From the NCBI GenBank assembly GCA_964467615.1, contig CAYXRK010000003.1:1-64000 (forward strand): 64,000 nt of DNA, given 5' to 3'. The position numbers and the translations under genes were made by a program. Each line of letters starts with the position of its first letter. The first letter of the stretch is position 1. A model generated the notes under the pieces. The model saw only the letters and a program-made list of their open reading frames with translations, was not told where the DNA came from and ran no database searches. This DNA comes from CAYXRK01 sp964467615. Its GTDB lineage: Bacteria; Hydrogenedentota; Hydrogenedentia; Hydrogenedentales; GCA-2746185. Positions 46,201-55,912 of the stretch are shown piece by piece.

Positions 46201-49200
46201 TTCGGCGGCGAAGGTATGTTCACGATCTCGATTGTGAGCGGGACCGCTTCGGACCTTGCAGGGAACACAGCGCCCGCGGCAGGCCCAAGCGCGTCCGTCT
46301 CCGTCGTGCGGCAGCCTGCTGTTGCGGTGATTGGAGCGGCGTCTACATCGGTCACCAATGCCGGTCCGGTGACGTACACTGTGTCGTACACGAACGCCGC
46401 GAGTATTACGTTGTCCGACACCGATGTTTCGCTGGTCCGCACCGGCACGGCGGACGGTGTCGCATCGGTTTCCGGCGCGGGGACCGCGTCCCGCGTTGTC
46501 ACCTTGTCGGACCTCACGGGCGACGGCACGCTCGGATTCACCATCGCGGAAGGGACTGCCACAAACGGAGCAGGCACCCCGGCGCTCGCACCGGCGCCGA
46601 GCAATCTGATTTCCGTGGACAATACGCCTCCATCAATCGAAATAAGCCCGCCCTCAGTCCCCTTCACCACTATTGGCCCCGTGTCGTTCACGTTGACCTA
46701 TCAAGATCCTGCGAGCGTCGACCTTACGCTCGACGCTATTACGCTCCACACCACCGGTGACGCAAACGGGACCGTGGACGTTTCGTTTGGAGCGTCGCCA
46801 AGCCCGTTGGTGACGATCTCGAACATAACCGGCGCCGGATCGATGTCGATTTCCGTGGCCGCCAACACCGCCGTCGACATCGCGGGGAACCAATCTCCCG
46901 CGGCCGGCCCGAGCGACACCGCCGGTGTTGGCAACGGTGTCTTCGTATCCGTCGGCGCGCCGTCGCGGGCCCACGCCTCGACGCAGGACGTAGAGTTTAC
47001 GGTCTCCTATACGAACGCCGATGCGATTACGCTCTCGCCGGCGGACGTGGTCCTTACGAACACCGGTACCGCCGCGGCGAACATTGCGGTCGGGCCCTCG
47101 TCATCCGATCCGGCGAACGGGCGCGTCGTCACGCTCTCCAATCTCGTCGGAAACGGGACCCTGAACATCTCCTTGCTCGCTGGCACTGCATCGAGCACCG
47201 AGGGCGCTATCGCTCCAGAAGCCGGGCCCGGCGCGGCCGTTACGGTGGACAACGTCGCTCCCGTGTTGACCGTTCTGGGTGACAACCCGGCGTCCGTCGT
47301 TCAGAACACTTCGTATACTGATGCGGGCGCGACGGCGAGCGATGACACAGACGGGAACATCACGTCCTTGATCGAGGTGGACAATCCGGTCGATATTCTG
47401 ACCGCCGGAAACTACATCGTTACCTACACCGTCCTTGATTCCGCCGCCAACAGCGCCACGGCCACGCGCGATGTGGCGGTCGCCTTGGGCGAAAGACAGA
47501 CGCTGTATGTGGATGCCGCCGCCACGGTTTCCGGCGACGGATCGAGCGCGCTTCCGTTCCGCATGATCGTGGAGGCGATTTCCGTCGTCGCGCCCGGCCG
47601 GGGCGATCGCATTCTTGTACGGCGCGGCGAGTATTCGGAGGCAATAGCGGTCCCATGGGCAACCGTGCTTCAAAGCGAGGAAGGCGCGTTCTACACGTTC
47701 ATCGGAGGCGCGGACGCACCGAACGACATGATCACGCTCGCCGACGGCGCCGCGATTATCGGCTTTGGCATCGGCGCAACGGCGTCGGGGCCGGCGGTGC
47801 GCGCCCTGGACGGCGGCGAATCCACCGTCTCGAACAACGTTTTCTACAAGAACCAAACTGGGATCCACGTTGAGAAGGGCGCGCTGGTACATCTGGTCAA
47901 CAATACGTTCTTCGACAATACACAGTACGCGGTTTTTGCCGAGCCGAAGGGTTTGTTTGCCGGACTTCGGAATTCGATTTTCTCCGAGAATGGCATCGCG
48001 ATCGGCGCGGACCCTGGCGCTGTTCCGGGCGGTTCCTACAATTTGTTCAGGAACAACGCATTCGATTTTCAGGGGCCTGGATTCGACGCCACGGATATCG
48101 TCGCTGACCCGTTGTTCCTCGACGCCGAGGACCGAAACTTCCACCTCGATGAAGGCTCTCCGGCGCGTGACGCGGGCGCGCCCGGCGTGGCGTACCAGGA
48201 CATCGACGGCACTCGCAACGACATCGGCGCGGACGGCGGACCGTTTGGCGTCCGCGACTTCGAGGTCCCCCTGGTGCAAATTGTCCCCGACGTGACCGCG
48301 GGGGAGGCGCCGCTCACGGTCCAGTTCATGGCGCTTGGTTCGTTCGACGAGTTCGGCATTCAGGACATCGAATGGGATTTCGATTCGCTCGACGGATTTG
48401 GTCCCGACGCCGAGGGCGAAACTGTTGTATACACCTTCGATACGGCGGGACGCTACACGGTCACCCTGCGCATGAGCGACACGTCCGGGCTCTCGGGGGC
48501 CGCGACCACTGCCATCGTGGTATCGCAGGACGGCGATATTCCGCCGACAGCGGCGGCCACGGCCAGTCCCAATTCAACGACGGTCCCGGGCCTCATTCAA
48601 TTCTCGGGCGAGGGAGTTGATCCCGACGGCGGCGCGGTGGAATTCCTGTGGGACTTCGCCGATCTTGGGCAAAGCACGGAGCAGGATCCTGCGTTCGAGT
48701 TTCCCGCGGGCACGCCGCCGGGGAGTTACCGCATCGCGCTCACCGTGACCGACGACGAAGGCTCGCGCACGGAAGCGGCAGTCTTCTTGACGATTACCGA
48801 GGAACAGGACGAAGCCTCCGGAATCGTTGACCCGCTGAACGAGACGGTCCTGGAAGTCACCAATGCGGAGAGCCCCCTTTTCGGCACAAAGATCGTGTTG
48901 CCGGTAGGTTCGACCGACGACCCGATCGTACTTACGATCGCGGAACTGAGTGCACCGGTCCTTCCCTTCGCGCAGGACTTTGGATTGCCTCTCCAATTCG
49001 GCCCGAGCGGAATCGTCTTTACAAAGCCGATCACGGTGTCCGTGCCGCATCCTCCCGACACGCCCCACGGTGAAGTCATCGAGGTCTTCTGGTACGACGT
49101 GACCGCGGACACTTGGCGCAACGATGGAATTATCAACGTGACGCACATCGACGAAGTGGCCAGACACTTCGTCCGCTTCCAAACGACGCACTTCACCATT

Positions 49201-49605
49201 TTCAGCACGAAGTCGCTGGTGCCGCGGACGATTTTTGGCGCGGTAACGTCTGCCGACACAAGCGGGCCCGTCGACGGCGCGACCGTTGCGTTGGCGGATC
49301 AATCGCTGACGGTGGAGACGGACGTTTCCGGGCAATACAGCTTTGGCGCATCATTGCCGCAAGGCGAATACGAAGTCGTTGCCGTGGCGGCCGGGTACGA
49401 AGCGCAAACGCGGGTCTTCAATCTAACGGAGTCCGCGCTGGGCACCGTCAACTTCGAACTCGCTGCCGAAGGTGAAGGCGAGGGAGAAGGACCCGGCTGC
49501 GCGGCCACGCCCACGGACGACCGCGGTCCCTACGAATTGGGAGTCCTGCTGGCCCTGCTCGCCGCGGTACTCGTCGCTCGGCGTTCCTCGTCCAAGTCGC
49601 GATGA
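40222..49605 (+). CDS. Giant modular surface protein (3127 residues)
   Basis: Signal peptide (about 1-30, [18 protein letters not shown]). The domain order is: beta-helix 1 (30-400), Ig-like (400-535), beta-helix 2 (535-1012), a Ca-binding TSP3-like Asp/Gly segment (1014-1085, [16 protein letters not shown]), beta-helix 3 (1090-1590), two diverged and five near-regular Ig-like repeats of about 100 residues (1592-2343), a DUF5011-like domain (2345-2422), beta-helix 4 (2425-2678), two PKD domains (2680-2860), a ZU5-like region (2862-3000), a carboxypeptidase-regulatory-like domain (3000-3083), a Gly-Glu linker, and a C-terminal Leu/Ala-rich segment with a basic end. The helices contain Asn/Gly-rich turns. 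AGGGAGG lies 5 nt before the ATG. Probably an adhesin or surface stalk; no enzyme site found. Confidence 0.9.
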   Translation: MPAWGRARRAGMRLAGIVAACAAFCVAASAQFVYVKSDATGLGDGSDWPNAFTSIQTGIVSALPGQSVLVAAGTYSEGIALPSDSNVLGGFTGVSGTEGDLGARDPWTNISTIDGSTANDGAPVLHVVIISDVGGVTLDGFRITGGLADLTGFDANGGGVVVDSLVSACTIRNCVIFGNSAIADGGGMVITGGAPLSVENSVFHNNSAVKGGGVAWVAGPDSSTFVNVVIASNSATSCGGGVYGSSVSVALTPTFRNCTIADNFTTGPVFTGGGIYLHDNFAPVIYNTIFSGNSPEGITVHDSTPTANTPTVWNCLFNGNGSSDFDFDSGTLAVTGAINLNFLPSVVNAIQGDPLYVNSANQDYHLLDGSAAIDRGEPTLASAEDLDGEFRPAGGGPDIGADEIAAGSPPQDFTAPTSFVHGVISATVQVAASIFPGIDIPIYGVDPESGIAGVELWYRKRIDGTEAFTQFGTFALFDAPLSFSLPDALPGADGAYEFYSVAVNRAGLAESAPANPDDQTILLTDSAYNPATIFVDATATGSQSGVDWPNALREIDAAARIADGYGILDVDVAEGTYKESVNILASTGNTIDFQGGYHVPDGGPIVLDPFLYPSVIDANQVKFHKFAARHAVILDSQPEGVRFAGFRITGGAAQGTGLNANGGGLFINDSFGGSVTPTRIEDCAIYGNTATGDGGGVYIVESAAITAGLELTNVHVLGNTSGVDGGGLYLDSQSSSLTLEKCRISANVAGSNGGGVYVTDIPLIQNTLISGNSAGQGGGVYLAPAAGGGLSYCTISSNEAATAGGGVLAGGSNSTVIDGCIISANKPFGVEEAAATSPSLTSTLFSGNLDLVDTAGDYLDSLLGSLLGAVLNTILPGSIGNGSGTTAFLDGNSNTWDSVTYDPFLDTTTLESTRFGYTFESEVIPFVTIQPNTARPREFLVLSKTANQLVVRGDAAAVAGPGDPYRVPDYHLTFASSAVNFLPVKGTVVVDDFDVEARPSGATTDAGFDEFVDSNFDTISDYEQSLLSDAPLPADNDGDGLIDTAEGLGDVDLDTVPNYLDLDSDGDGIPDGTETALGTDPYDALDFVSDVYVDKFAGLDLVGKGGTLAQPWATIQHAIDGVGGIPGNVITINVATGVYFEYVSLDSYETVRGGFNAAFAERDLVAFPSVINAQNVSGGFPGLHAVLIDSTDAATLDGFIITGGEAFGDGAPFEYGGGILVLGASSDTLVTNCTVTGNSAVQGGGIAVVDSSLLIMNTAIFANEATDTGGGVALISGASLTNPTFDHVSIHDNSAVSGGGLRAGPLGGATFAQFTSSVISGNTATTSVSAIAIQDDGNGSGIHLENCIVSGNFDPGPSTIEVDGAQSALRLVNCVFAGNTGGVSSNATLQCIAMNTIFTGNGGVALAQLSPSGIRPANNLFVDNAVGDFYDSGAPAYIGGDAINTNVAGATGNLTGNPAFAGGPSGIWSGVLYNPSTNTTRLSVASASFGVGALEDQLLRVDDTGLKQTVVLKNTATDVFVPGDLSSQIVPGVTGFQFVNYHLTNGSVALDGGVGSFLAVLAPAVDIEGNARPAGVGDIIDIGAFEADAAFVPDLDSPFINSIARTGLPSTNGPTAVFTIIFNEDVTGLDISDFVVTVVSGAATGAAVQTIAAISGLEYDVTIGTGTGDGVLRLDFVDDASVLDLLGNGVGGTGPGNGDFLTGELLTIDKTVPQVQSITLISPNPTNASQVSFEVTIDEPVIGVDVDATGGFVDFALVTSGLTGPGIAAVTQTATSTWTVVANSGSGDGTLALQTTGLGSIVDQATNALTQVLQSASYAIDNTVSGLQLSAPSSPLTNIGPVDYLVNYIGAASINLTATDVTLDRTGTANGVVSIIDAGALSRIVRVDSITGDGTIGITILPGTSMDGAGNGDSGAGPSTTFNVDNSLPAIAIGTPTRTVTETQEVVFPITYTGANSISLDASDVTLSTTGDVTATITILDGTTPMPQVIVDQFGGEGMFTISIVSGTASDLAGNTAPAAGPSASVSVVRQPAVAVIGAASTSVTNAGPVTYTVSYTNAASITLSDTDVSLVRTGTADGVASVSGAGTASRVVTLSDLTGDGTLGFTIAEGTATNGAGTPALAPAPSNLISVDNTPPSIEISPPSVPFTTIGPVSFTLTYQDPASVDLTLDAITLHTTGDANGTVDVSFGASPSPLVTISNITGAGSMSISVAANTAVDIAGNQSPAAGPSDTAGVGNGVFVSVGAPSRAHASTQDVEFTVSYTNADAITLSPADVVLTNTGTAAANIAVGPSSSDPANGRVVTLSNLVGNGTLNISLLAGTASSTEGAIAPEAGPGAAVTVDNVAPVLTVLGDNPASVVQNTSYTDAGATASDDTDGNITSLIEVDNPVDILTAGNYIVTYTVLDSAANSATATRDVAVALGERQTLYVDAAATVSGDGSSALPFRMIVEAISVVAPGRGDRILVRRGEYSEAIAVPWATVLQSEEGAFYTFIGGADAPNDMITLADGAAIIGFGIGATASGPAVRALDGGESTVSNNVFYKNQTGIHVEKGALVHLVNNTFFDNTQYAVFAEPKGLFAGLRNSIFSENGIAIGADPGAVPGGSYNLFRNNAFDFQGPGFDATDIVADPLFLDAEDRNFHLDEGSPARDAGAPGVAYQDIDGTRNDIGADGGPFGVRDFEVPLVQIVPDVTAGEAPLTVQFMALGSFDEFGIQDIEWDFDSLDGFGPDAEGETVVYTFDTAGRYTVTLRMSDTSGLSGAATTAIVVSQDGDIPPTAAATASPNSTTVPGLIQFSGEGVDPDGGAVEFLWDFADLGQSTEQDPAFEFPAGTPPGSYRIALTVTDDEGSRTEAAVFLTITEEQDEASGIVDPLNETVLEVTNAESPLFGTKIVLPVGSTDDPIVLTIAELSAPVLPFAQDFGLPLQFGPSGIVFTKPITVSVPHPPDTPHGEVIEVFWYDVTADTWRNDGIINVTHIDEVARHFVRFQTTHFTIFSTKSLVPRTIFGAVTSADTSGPVDGATVALADQSLTVETDVSGQYSFGASLPQGEYEVVAVAAGYEAQTRVFNLTESALGTVNFELAAEGEGEGEGPGCAATPTDDRGPYELGVLLALLAAVLVARRSSSKSR

Positions 49606-49630
49606 ACCGGCACGCGAGGCCTGTAGTTCT

Positions 49631-49655
49631 CTAGCCACTAACAACTAGCCACTAC
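49631..49655. repeat. Heptanucleotide repeat tract at the infA stop
   Basis: CTAGCCA, CTAACAA, CTAGCCA and then CTACTTG form four heptamers, the first and third identical. The tract runs into the infA stop codon (49652-49654 on the minus strand). A comparable heptamer array (GTTCAAA) lies at 50767-50787. Confidence 0.5.
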
Positions 49656-49870
49656 TTGTGCCGATACGTAATCCGCCCCTTCGTCAAATCGTAGGGCGAC
49701 ATCTCGAGTTTGACGCGGTCCCCCTTCAAGATGCGGATGTAGAACTTTCTCATTTTGCCCGACACGTGCGCGAGCACGACGTGCCCGTTGTCCAACTTCA
49801 CGCGAAACATTGCGTTCGGCAAAGGTTCAAGGACCTCGCCTTCGACTTCCAACGTGCCTTCTTTTTCCAT
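49652..49870 (-). CDS. infA: Translation initiation factor IF-1
   Basis: IF-1 is a 72-residue OB-fold protein that binds the ribosomal A site during initiation. The characteristic [26 protein letters not shown] and ending KGRITYRHK are present, and length is exactly that of the family. It is far from the ribosomal protein operons. Downstream of the racemase-family gene on the same strand, the gene has no other ribosomal partner in the window. Confidence 0.96.
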   Translation of the reverse strand: MEKEGTLEVEGEVLEPLPNAMFRVKLDNGHVVLAHVSGKMRKFYIRILKGDRVKLEMSPYDLTKGRITYRHK

Positions 49871-49946
49871 ACGGACCCAGTGTTTTCTCTACCCAAATGG
49901 CGCGCGAGAATATCAGAAGACAGCGATAATCACAACGTTCGCCGGG

Positions 49947-50738
49947 TCAGGGAATTCCATAGGCCCGGCGGATCGATGCTCGCGCCAACACCCAGGCCGG
50001 ATCAACTAGTGGCGCCCCCGCCACGGTTTCTCCCGTGAACGCGAGAGGAATTTCGGTACACCCCGCGATGATGACCGTGGCGCCAAGCAGTTTCACGAGT
50101 AGGCCGGCGGCCTCATCGAGGAGCCTCGCGGTCCCGGGAGTTCCGCCGCGCGACTTTATTCCTCCTCCCTTATGCGCCCCAGCTTCCCACGGGCCGTATA
50201 TCGCGCCCATCACGCAGTCGCGTTGCACGAGTTCGCCATCCGGCAACTGCAACGGCGTCACCACTTCGATTCCATGCACGCTTAGCGCCCGTTCGTAGAG
50301 ACCTGATCGCACGGTTCCGGTCGTCGCCAATAACCCGGTCCGCGCGGCCGGCCATTCTTCGGCGATCGCCCGCGCTGTTTCCTCGAGCATGTCGATGATC
50401 GGAATCGACACGCGTCCGCGCAATTGCGGCAGGAACTGGTGTGCCGTGTTGCAGGGTATTACCGCGAATCCCGCGCCCGGCGATTCGCCATCGCCGCGCT
50501 CGAGCCGGTGGAGGCTGCGCACGAGATAGGGCAACGGGTCATCCGCGCCGCCCGCGATTGCCTGTGTGCGATCCGGCGTTTGGGGAACGCTGCTAAGAAT
50601 CCATTCGGGGAAATCCTGGTCATCTCGCGCGCCGAGAATCTCGCGCGCGGCGGCGAGGAGCTTTCGCTCGAAGTCGATGTGCGCGAAGGGGCCGAGACCT
50701 CCGGCGATGCCGATGATATGGCGTTGTTGGTGCGACAT
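49947..50738 (-). CDS. Aspartate/glutamate racemase family protein
   Basis: The 263-residue protein has the two catalytic Cys motifs of cofactor-independent racemases, VIPCNTAH and IIAGCTEIPL, and the conserved start IIGIAGGLGP. Enzymes of this family interconvert D- and L-aspartate or other amino acids. Asp/Glu specificity cannot be decided here. It lies between the ABC permease gene and infA on the minus strand; the upstream gap contains the heptamer repeat, so co-transcription with the permease is uncertain. Confidence 0.85.
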   Translation of the reverse strand: MSHQQRHIIGIAGGLGPFAHIDFERKLLAAAREILGARDDQDFPEWILSSVPQTPDRTQAIAGGADDPLPYLVRSLHRLERGDGESPGAGFAVIPCNTAHQFLPQLRGRVSIPIIDMLEETARAIAEEWPAARTGLLATTGTVRSGLYERALSVHGIEVVTPLQLPDGELVQRDCVMGAIYGPWEAGAHKGGGIKSRGGTPGTARLLDEAAGLLVKLLGATVIIAGCTEIPLAFTGETVAGAPLVDPAWVLARASIRRAYGIP

Positions 50739-50766
50739 TTATTCATAGTAGCGAACGGCGAGAGTG

Positions 50767-50787
50767 GTTCAAAGTTCAAGGTTCAAA
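50767..50787. repeat. Three-unit GTTCAAA heptanucleotide repeat
   Basis: GTTCAAA (50767-50773), GTTCAAG (50774-50780) and GTTCAAA (50781-50787) are consecutive and followed by G. The array lies in the gap between the permease and racemase genes. Confidence 0.6.
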
Positions 50788-50832
50788 GTGCTGCTGGGTA
50801 CCGGATTTGCAGCGGAGTAAATGACGAGGGGA

Positions 50833-52362
50833 TCATCGGGTCAAGCGCAGGAAGACGCGAAGGAATGGCAAGGCAAAAAGGGCGCAGACGCAGGCGACGA
50901 TTAGGGAAAGTCCGGCGACCGTGGCGCTGGGGCCGTAGTGCATAAGGCCGTAAATTCGGGAGGGAAGCGGCGTTATGCCGGGTGGCGCGAGGAGCACGAC
51001 GGCGTCGGCGTCGCCGAACGTAAGCACAAAGGCGACGAGCCATCCCGCGGCGAGCCACGGGGCGCATTGCGGGAGCACGACGCGCGTAAGACGGCGGACC
51101 CAATTCGCTCCAGCGGCGCGTGCGGCGTCCTCGAGTTCGGGACTGGCGGATCGCAGGGCCGCGAGGGAAACGAAGTATCCCACGAAAAGGTAGCGCGCGG
51201 TTTCGGCGAGGACGAGGATACCGGGGCCGTCGTAGATCGCGGCGCGCGCATCGGCGTGGTTCCACATGGCGATGAGGCAGATCGCGAACGCGGGCCCGGA
51301 AACGAGGAACGGCAAGGTGACGGCCAGCGCTATCGGCGCGCGGGAGCGAAAGGCAAACGCGAGGCCGAATCCGAGAATGAGGATGAGCGTCGCCGACGCG
51401 CCCGCGAGGAACAGGCTGGCGGCGAGTTCGGCGCGAGCGGTAGACCATGCTTCGGCCACGGCGGCGGGCCCGCGTGCGCCGCGGACCAGCGTGAGAATCG
51501 GGAGAAGCGTCGAAACTCCGGTAATTGCGAAGAGCGCAACGCTCGATAGGAGAAGATGCAACCGACGGGGAGACGCGTCGCGTACGCGGCCTCTCGTCCC
51601 GGCCAATGCAAAGGAGTTGCCCCGCGCGACGAATAGCATCAGCGCGACAAGTACCGTTCCGACCAGCACCAGGACGGAAGCGTGCGCGTAGGCGGCGCGG
51701 GAGTCCCGAAACGCGGAGAAATCCGTATGTATCTCGGCGGAGAACACGGGAACTTGATACAAGGAAGGCACGGCGAATCCAAGCCATGCGATGAGCGCGG
51801 CGACGAGCGCGGCGACGGCCGCCGCGGGCGCAAGTAGGCGTAGCGTTACGCGCGTGAGGCGGGACCATTTCCCCGCGAACACTCGCGCTGAATCGAAGAT
51901 GCGCGGGTCAATCGTCCTCGCGAAGGCGTCGATGATGAGGGCGGCGAGCGGGAAACACCACAAGCCGTAGACCCAGATCACGCCCGCATTCGAGTTCAAT
52001 GCCCCCGCCGATCCGCCCCACCCTCGTAACGGTCCAGCCGGCCCGGCGAATTCGAGCCATGCGGTGGCGTACACGTAGGGCGGGATGAAAAACCCGAGTA
52101 GTGCGAGGGACCACGCGGCGGCGCGGACTGAACGCGGCGCGAAGGAGATCGCGGCGACGAAGCAACTTGCCGCCGCCACCGCAACGGCCCCTGTACCCAA
52201 AGAAATCACGAGGCCGTTCGCCAAGGGACGGGACCATCGCAGCGGTGGTGATTCCGGCGCGGCAGGGTCTTGGATCAGAACGCCCGCCACGCCGTAAAGA
52301 ATCGGGGCGACCGAGAGCAAGAGCAGCGCAACAACGAGAAGTACCGCCAAGAATATTCGCAC
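50833..52362 (-). CDS. Iron-type ABC transporter permease (two fused BPD domains)
   Basis: The likely start is GTG 52362, giving 509 residues, with GGAG about 11 nt upstream; the frame also extends to 52437 inside the preceding gene. About twelve hydrophobic segments form two repeated permease domains, as in FbpB/SfuB-type iron(III) or thiamine permeases. The EAA-type loop that docks on the ATPase is seen at EDAARAAGANWVRRLTRVVLP and in its first copy as FDSARVFAGKWSRLTRV. The binding lipoprotein is 16 nt upstream. No ATP-binding subunit is in the window, so it may be encoded elsewhere or be shared. Confidence 0.87.
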   Translation of the reverse strand: MRIFLAVLLVVALLLLSVAPILYGVAGVLIQDPAAPESPPLRWSRPLANGLVISLGTGAVAVAAASCFVAAISFAPRSVRAAAWSLALLGFFIPPYVYATAWLEFAGPAGPLRGWGGSAGALNSNAGVIWVYGLWCFPLAALIIDAFARTIDPRIFDSARVFAGKWSRLTRVTLRLLAPAAAVAALVAALIAWLGFAVPSLYQVPVFSAEIHTDFSAFRDSRAAYAHASVLVLVGTVLVALMLFVARGNSFALAGTRGRVRDASPRRLHLLLSSVALFAITGVSTLLPILTLVRGARGPAAVAEAWSTARAELAASLFLAGASATLILILGFGLAFAFRSRAPIALAVTLPFLVSGPAFAICLIAMWNHADARAAIYDGPGILVLAETARYLFVGYFVSLAALRSASPELEDAARAAGANWVRRLTRVVLPQCAPWLAAGWLVAFVLTFGDADAVVLLAPPGITPLPSRIYGLMHYGPSATVAGLSLIVACVCALFALPFLRVFLRLTR

Positions 52363-52378
52363 GGCGTGCGCAGCTCCG

Positions 52379-53392
52379 CTACGGTTGGAAGTTAGACCGA
52401 ATGAAGGACGCGCTCGACTCCATCGCGACGGCGGCAACGTCGAAGTCGATGGGCGTGAGCGTCAAGTCGGCGAGGTTCGGAACGACGTCAGGCAGGCCCG
52501 CGATCGGGCGAACCGGAATCTGAATCGAGCGCGACCGCGCGAGCGATTCTTCGACATGAGGCGAGAGAAGAAAGTCGACGAACCGCTTCGCTTCCTCGGG
52601 GTGTGGCCCGCCCTTGACGACGGCGACGGAATTCGGGATCACGAGCGCGCCGGAGTCTGCGCCCGCGATAAGCCAGCGCACGGGGAGCCCGTCCTCGACA
52701 CCGCCGTTGGCGTCATCGGTGTCAGTCAGCCCGACCGCGTATTCGCCGCGCCCAACGGCGTCTCGGACGGCCGCGTTTCCCGCAAGGATCGCCACGTTGT
52801 TCGCCTTGAGATCGGCAAAGAATTTCCGCGCCTTGTCATCTCCCCAGAGCGCGAAGAGCGCTGCGGCATGTGTCGCCATGGTCCCGAACAAAGGATTTGC
52901 GATCGCTACGTTTCCTTTCCATTTGGGATCGAGCAAGCCGGGCAGGTCGCGCGGAGGTTCAGTCACCATGTCCGTGTTGTAGATGATGACCCTTGCGCGC
53001 GCGGCGAATCCCGTCCAGAAATGTTCAGCGTCCTTAAACCGATCCGGAATTTCCGTTGCGGACGACGAAGCGTAGGGCTCGAGCACGCCGGCGTTCTTGA
53101 GCACGATGGTCTGCACGACCTCGTTGTTCCAAAACACGTCCGCCCTGGGGCGGCCGCGTTCAGCGAGGATGCGCTGGACCAGGCCGGTGGTCTTCGACGC
53201 TTCGGTGTCGTAGACGGCCAGAACGCGGATACCGGTCTGATGTTCGAAGTCATCGAGGATGGGCCGGGCGTACATTTCATCGAGCGCGATGTACGCGACG
53301 ACTTTTGGGGTTTGCGTGCGCGCGCAGCCGATGAGCAGGAGCATCGCGCACGCCAAAGAAATTTTCCACACGCGGCCACGCGGAATTGTCAT
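52379..53392 (-). CDS. ABC substrate-binding lipoprotein, iron(III)/FutA type
   Basis: The 337-residue protein starts with a lipoprotein signal (ISLACAMLLLIGC, lipobox LIGC). The mature part is the extracellular type 2 periplasmic-binding fold with VVAYIALDEMYARPILDDFE at the start, FWNNEVVQTIVL, and GEYAVGLTDTDDA near the second lobe, typical of the FbpA/FutA/thiamine-binding group. Iron is the commonest ligand of that group but is not proven. It is upstream of the permease gene in the same direction. Its stop lies 16 nt before the permease start. Confidence 0.87.
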   Translation of the reverse strand: MTIPRGRVWKISLACAMLLLIGCARTQTPKVVAYIALDEMYARPILDDFEHQTGIRVLAVYDTEASKTTGLVQRILAERGRPRADVFWNNEVVQTIVLKNAGVLEPYASSSATEIPDRFKDAEHFWTGFAARARVIIYNTDMVTEPPRDLPGLLDPKWKGNVAIANPLFGTMATHAAALFALWGDDKARKFFADLKANNVAILAGNAAVRDAVGRGEYAVGLTDTDDANGGVEDGLPVRWLIAGADSGALVIPNSVAVVKGGPHPEEAKRFVDFLLSPHVEESLARSRSIQIPVRPIAGLPDVVPNLADLTLTPIDFDVAAVAMESSASFIRSNFQP

Positions 53393-53476
53393 CGTATACG
53401 CGCGCTCCGTGATTCCATTCGCCGGGCCTATGCTACCATTGATGTTCTGCTTCGTAAACGCATGGAAGGGGCGCGC

Positions 53477-54091
53477 GTGGAGATACTCACGTTTGTTTTG
53501 ACGCCGTTTGCCGAGAACACGTACCTATTGGTCGAAGACGGCGAAGCGTTGTTGATCGATCCCGGCGAGCCCGCGCCCGAGTTACTCGATGCGCTCAAAC
53601 AGTATCGCGTGCCCACGATTTGCCTGACGCACGCGCACATCGATCACATCGGCGGAGTGGCGGAGTGCAAGCGGGCGACCGGCGCGGAATTGATCTGTCA
53701 CAAGGACGCCGCGCCGATGCTGCTTACGGCGGCCCAACAGGGGATGATGTTCGGCATGCGGGTTGAGGCCGCGCCGCCGCCCGACCGGCTCATAAACGAA
53801 GGCGATACGGTCAAGGTCGGAGAGGTCGCGCTCAAGGTTGTAAACGTGCCGGGGCACGCGCCGGGACACATCGCGTTGATTGGCGACGGCTTCGTTATCG
53901 GGGGGGACGTGTTGTTTCAAGGGTCCATTGGCCGGACCGACCTGCCCGGCGGAAGCTACGAGACGCTGATCAATTCGATCAAGACGAGGCTCCTCACGCT
54001 TGACGACGGGACCGTCGTGTATTCGGGCCACGGCCCGCCGACAACGATCGGCATGGAGCGCCGGATCAACCCGTTCCTCGTTGACGCATAG
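53477..54091 (+). CDS. Metallo-beta-lactamase-fold hydrolase, glyoxalase II-like
   Basis: GTG 53477 has GAAGGGG 5 nt upstream, giving 204 residues and the typical EILTFVLTPFAENTYLL opening. The zinc motif THAHIDHIGG, then PGHAPGHIAL, GGDVLFQGSIGRTDLPG and YSGHGPPTTIG match small glyoxalase II-like hydrolases such as YcbL. ATG 53462 has no ribosome binding site. The open frame starting at 52385 overlaps the binding-protein gene antisense, and its first part is not coding. The -10 like TGCTACCAT lies at 53431-53439. Substrate unknown. Confidence 0.87.
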   Translation: MEILTFVLTPFAENTYLLVEDGEALLIDPGEPAPELLDALKQYRVPTICLTHAHIDHIGGVAECKRATGAELICHKDAAPMLLTAAQQGMMFGMRVEAAPPPDRLINEGDTVKVGEVALKVVNVPGHAPGHIALIGDGFVIGGDVLFQGSIGRTDLPGGSYETLINSIKTRLLTLDDGTVVYSGHGPPTTIGMERRINPFLVDA

Positions 54092-54100
54092 GCCCGATCG

Positions 54101-55762
54101 ATGATCGCCGCGGCGGCGCTGATGCTGTGTGCATTGACCGCGTTCGAGGCGCGGCTCGCGCCCTTGTATCCGTTACCATTGGTGTACGACGACGAGCCTC
54201 TCGCGCTGGAGATCACGGCGAGCGAATCGATCGCGGCGGCGTTGCGTGTCGTCGTGACGGACCCTGCGGGATCCAAGCAGGTATTCGACCGGAACGATCT
54301 CCTATTGCAAGCGGGTGCGCCGCAATGGCTAAGTATCCACATTGCGGGCGACACAATCGGTCCGTTCAAAGTCCAGGTTATTGCCGGCGAAACTCCCCTA
54401 GGCGGCCCGATCGAGTTCGCGCGGATCCCGCGTGATGCACCGCCGCCGAACAACTTGGCCTTCGCCTGCGCGGCATCGGTCGATGAGCGTCTGGCGCAGG
54501 CCCTGTACTACATGGGGATTCGCCGCGTATTGGTGAACACGACGGAGGCCGGGGAGTCCGAAGGGCAGTTCAACGCCGAGCGGGAATGTCTTGATATTCG
54601 GGTTGAGAGGGGAGGGGCGTTACGCGCCGAGTCTGGTCGCGATAGCAATCTGGGGGCGCCCGCCAAGGCAAAAGTTGAGTTTCTTTCACCGGAGCACGAT
54701 CTAGCAACGGCAGCGCTGGAATCCGACACGTTGTTCATCGTGTCCGCTGGGGACCTCGCGCCGTATCGCGCGAAACTCGAGGCGGCGGGCATCGAACGCC
54801 CCAACCTGGCGCGCCTCCTCGCCGATAGCGACCAGACGGATTCGTCAATCGTTTCCGACCTGCTCCGAAGCGCGCCGGGACGCGAGGCGCAGGACGGGGT
54901 GGTCCTCGACCAGCTGATGGATCGCCCCGGCTTCGCCTCCGTGTTGTCGGCATTTCGCGCGGCGAGCGTCAGGCTTCGCAACGCGCGGTGCGTTGGCGAG
55001 ACGACCGTCAGCAAGGAGCTTGTCGCGCCGCTGTTCTGCGAAGGGCCGGACCATTGGCTACTCGTTCTCGCCGGGACCGGATCGGTCCCGCTTGGAACCG
55101 GCGAAGCGCAACTCGACGGCGCGTGGGACGCATGGAACAATCCGATTGATCTCGCCGACGGTGATGAAGGACAGGTCACGGTACCGTTGAGCGGGGGCCT
55201 GGCGTATGTGAGAGGCGCCGGTGGCGGACGTCTTCGCGAGGCGTCCCAGGCGGCGTTGCGAGAAGATATCCGGGGTCTTCTCGCGCTGCCCGAGACGAAA
55301 GAAATACTCACGATCGACTTCGCCACTGCGATCGGTCGGATGCCGGACGAGGTGGACACCGAGGCGAGGCGCTTCACGTTTTTCGCCGCGTTGCAGCGCT
55401 TTCCGGACATCGAAGCGCGCGTGTATTCGGGCCAACTTGCCCCGGCGAAGGCGATACCTTTTCTTGCCGCGTTGGCGCGGATCGTCCGCTCCGCATGCGC
55501 GCTCGAGCAACACACTGGCACGCCGTTTCTCGAACCGGCCGCTGAAACGTTGGCGCGATGCAAGGACTATCAAACCGCGTACTTGGGAAGCGCGACGACC
55601 GGGGACTGGCCCCGCGGCGATTGGATTCACGCCGAGGCCGACCGTCTGATGGCGGAAGCCCGCGCGTTGGCGGACGACGGTTTCGAAATCGAGGCGGCGG
55701 GCGTTGCCGCTATCGCCGAATGGCGTGCGCGCGCCCTTCAACTGGCGGGGCACACGCCGTAG
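54101..55762 (+). CDS. Exported protein of unknown function
   Basis: The 553-residue protein has a short signal-like start (MIAAAALMLCALTAFEARLA) and no membrane segment after it. It is rich in Ala, Asp and Glu, with a beta-rich N-terminal part (LALEITASESIAAALRVVV...) and a helical C-terminal part holding several Cys (ACALEQ, ARCKD). I do not recognise any family. It lies 9 nt after the glyoxalase II-like gene, so the two may share a transcript. Confidence 0.6.
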   Translation: MIAAAALMLCALTAFEARLAPLYPLPLVYDDEPLALEITASESIAAALRVVVTDPAGSKQVFDRNDLLLQAGAPQWLSIHIAGDTIGPFKVQVIAGETPLGGPIEFARIPRDAPPPNNLAFACAASVDERLAQALYYMGIRRVLVNTTEAGESEGQFNAERECLDIRVERGGALRAESGRDSNLGAPAKAKVEFLSPEHDLATAALESDTLFIVSAGDLAPYRAKLEAAGIERPNLARLLADSDQTDSSIVSDLLRSAPGREAQDGVVLDQLMDRPGFASVLSAFRAASVRLRNARCVGETTVSKELVAPLFCEGPDHWLLVLAGTGSVPLGTGEAQLDGAWDAWNNPIDLADGDEGQVTVPLSGGLAYVRGAGGGRLREASQAALREDIRGLLALPETKEILTIDFATAIGRMPDEVDTEARRFTFFAALQRFPDIEARVYSGQLAPAKAIPFLAALARIVRSACALEQHTGTPFLEPAAETLARCKDYQTAYLGSATTGDWPRGDWIHAEADRLMAEARALADDGFEIEAAGVAAIAEWRARALQLAGHTP

Positions 55763-55912
55763 TAACGCGGTCCGCGCGAGTTCGCGGGGCGGACGATACG
55801 ATCGGATTCACCGCTGACGCCTTTTTGACGGCGGCTCGGATCGCCTTCATCCGTGTGGTACGATCGGTTCTGCTGTTCGTCGCACATCTACGAAACCATA
55901 GGCTGAAGACGC

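Noticed and set aside
47101..48279. 392-residue minus-strand frame in the giant gene
   Set aside because: Antisense shadow; the plus-strand Ig-like and beta-helix repeats are clearly the coding frame.
40222..49605. Repeats in the giant gene as a CRISPR or tandem DNA array
   Set aside because: The repetition is at the protein level (Ig-like and beta-helix units) with diverged DNA; no regular repeat-spacer pattern exists.
52385..53476. N-terminal part of a 568-residue plus-strand frame
   Set aside because: Antisense to the substrate-binding lipoprotein; only the part from 53477 has a ribosome binding site and MBL motifs.
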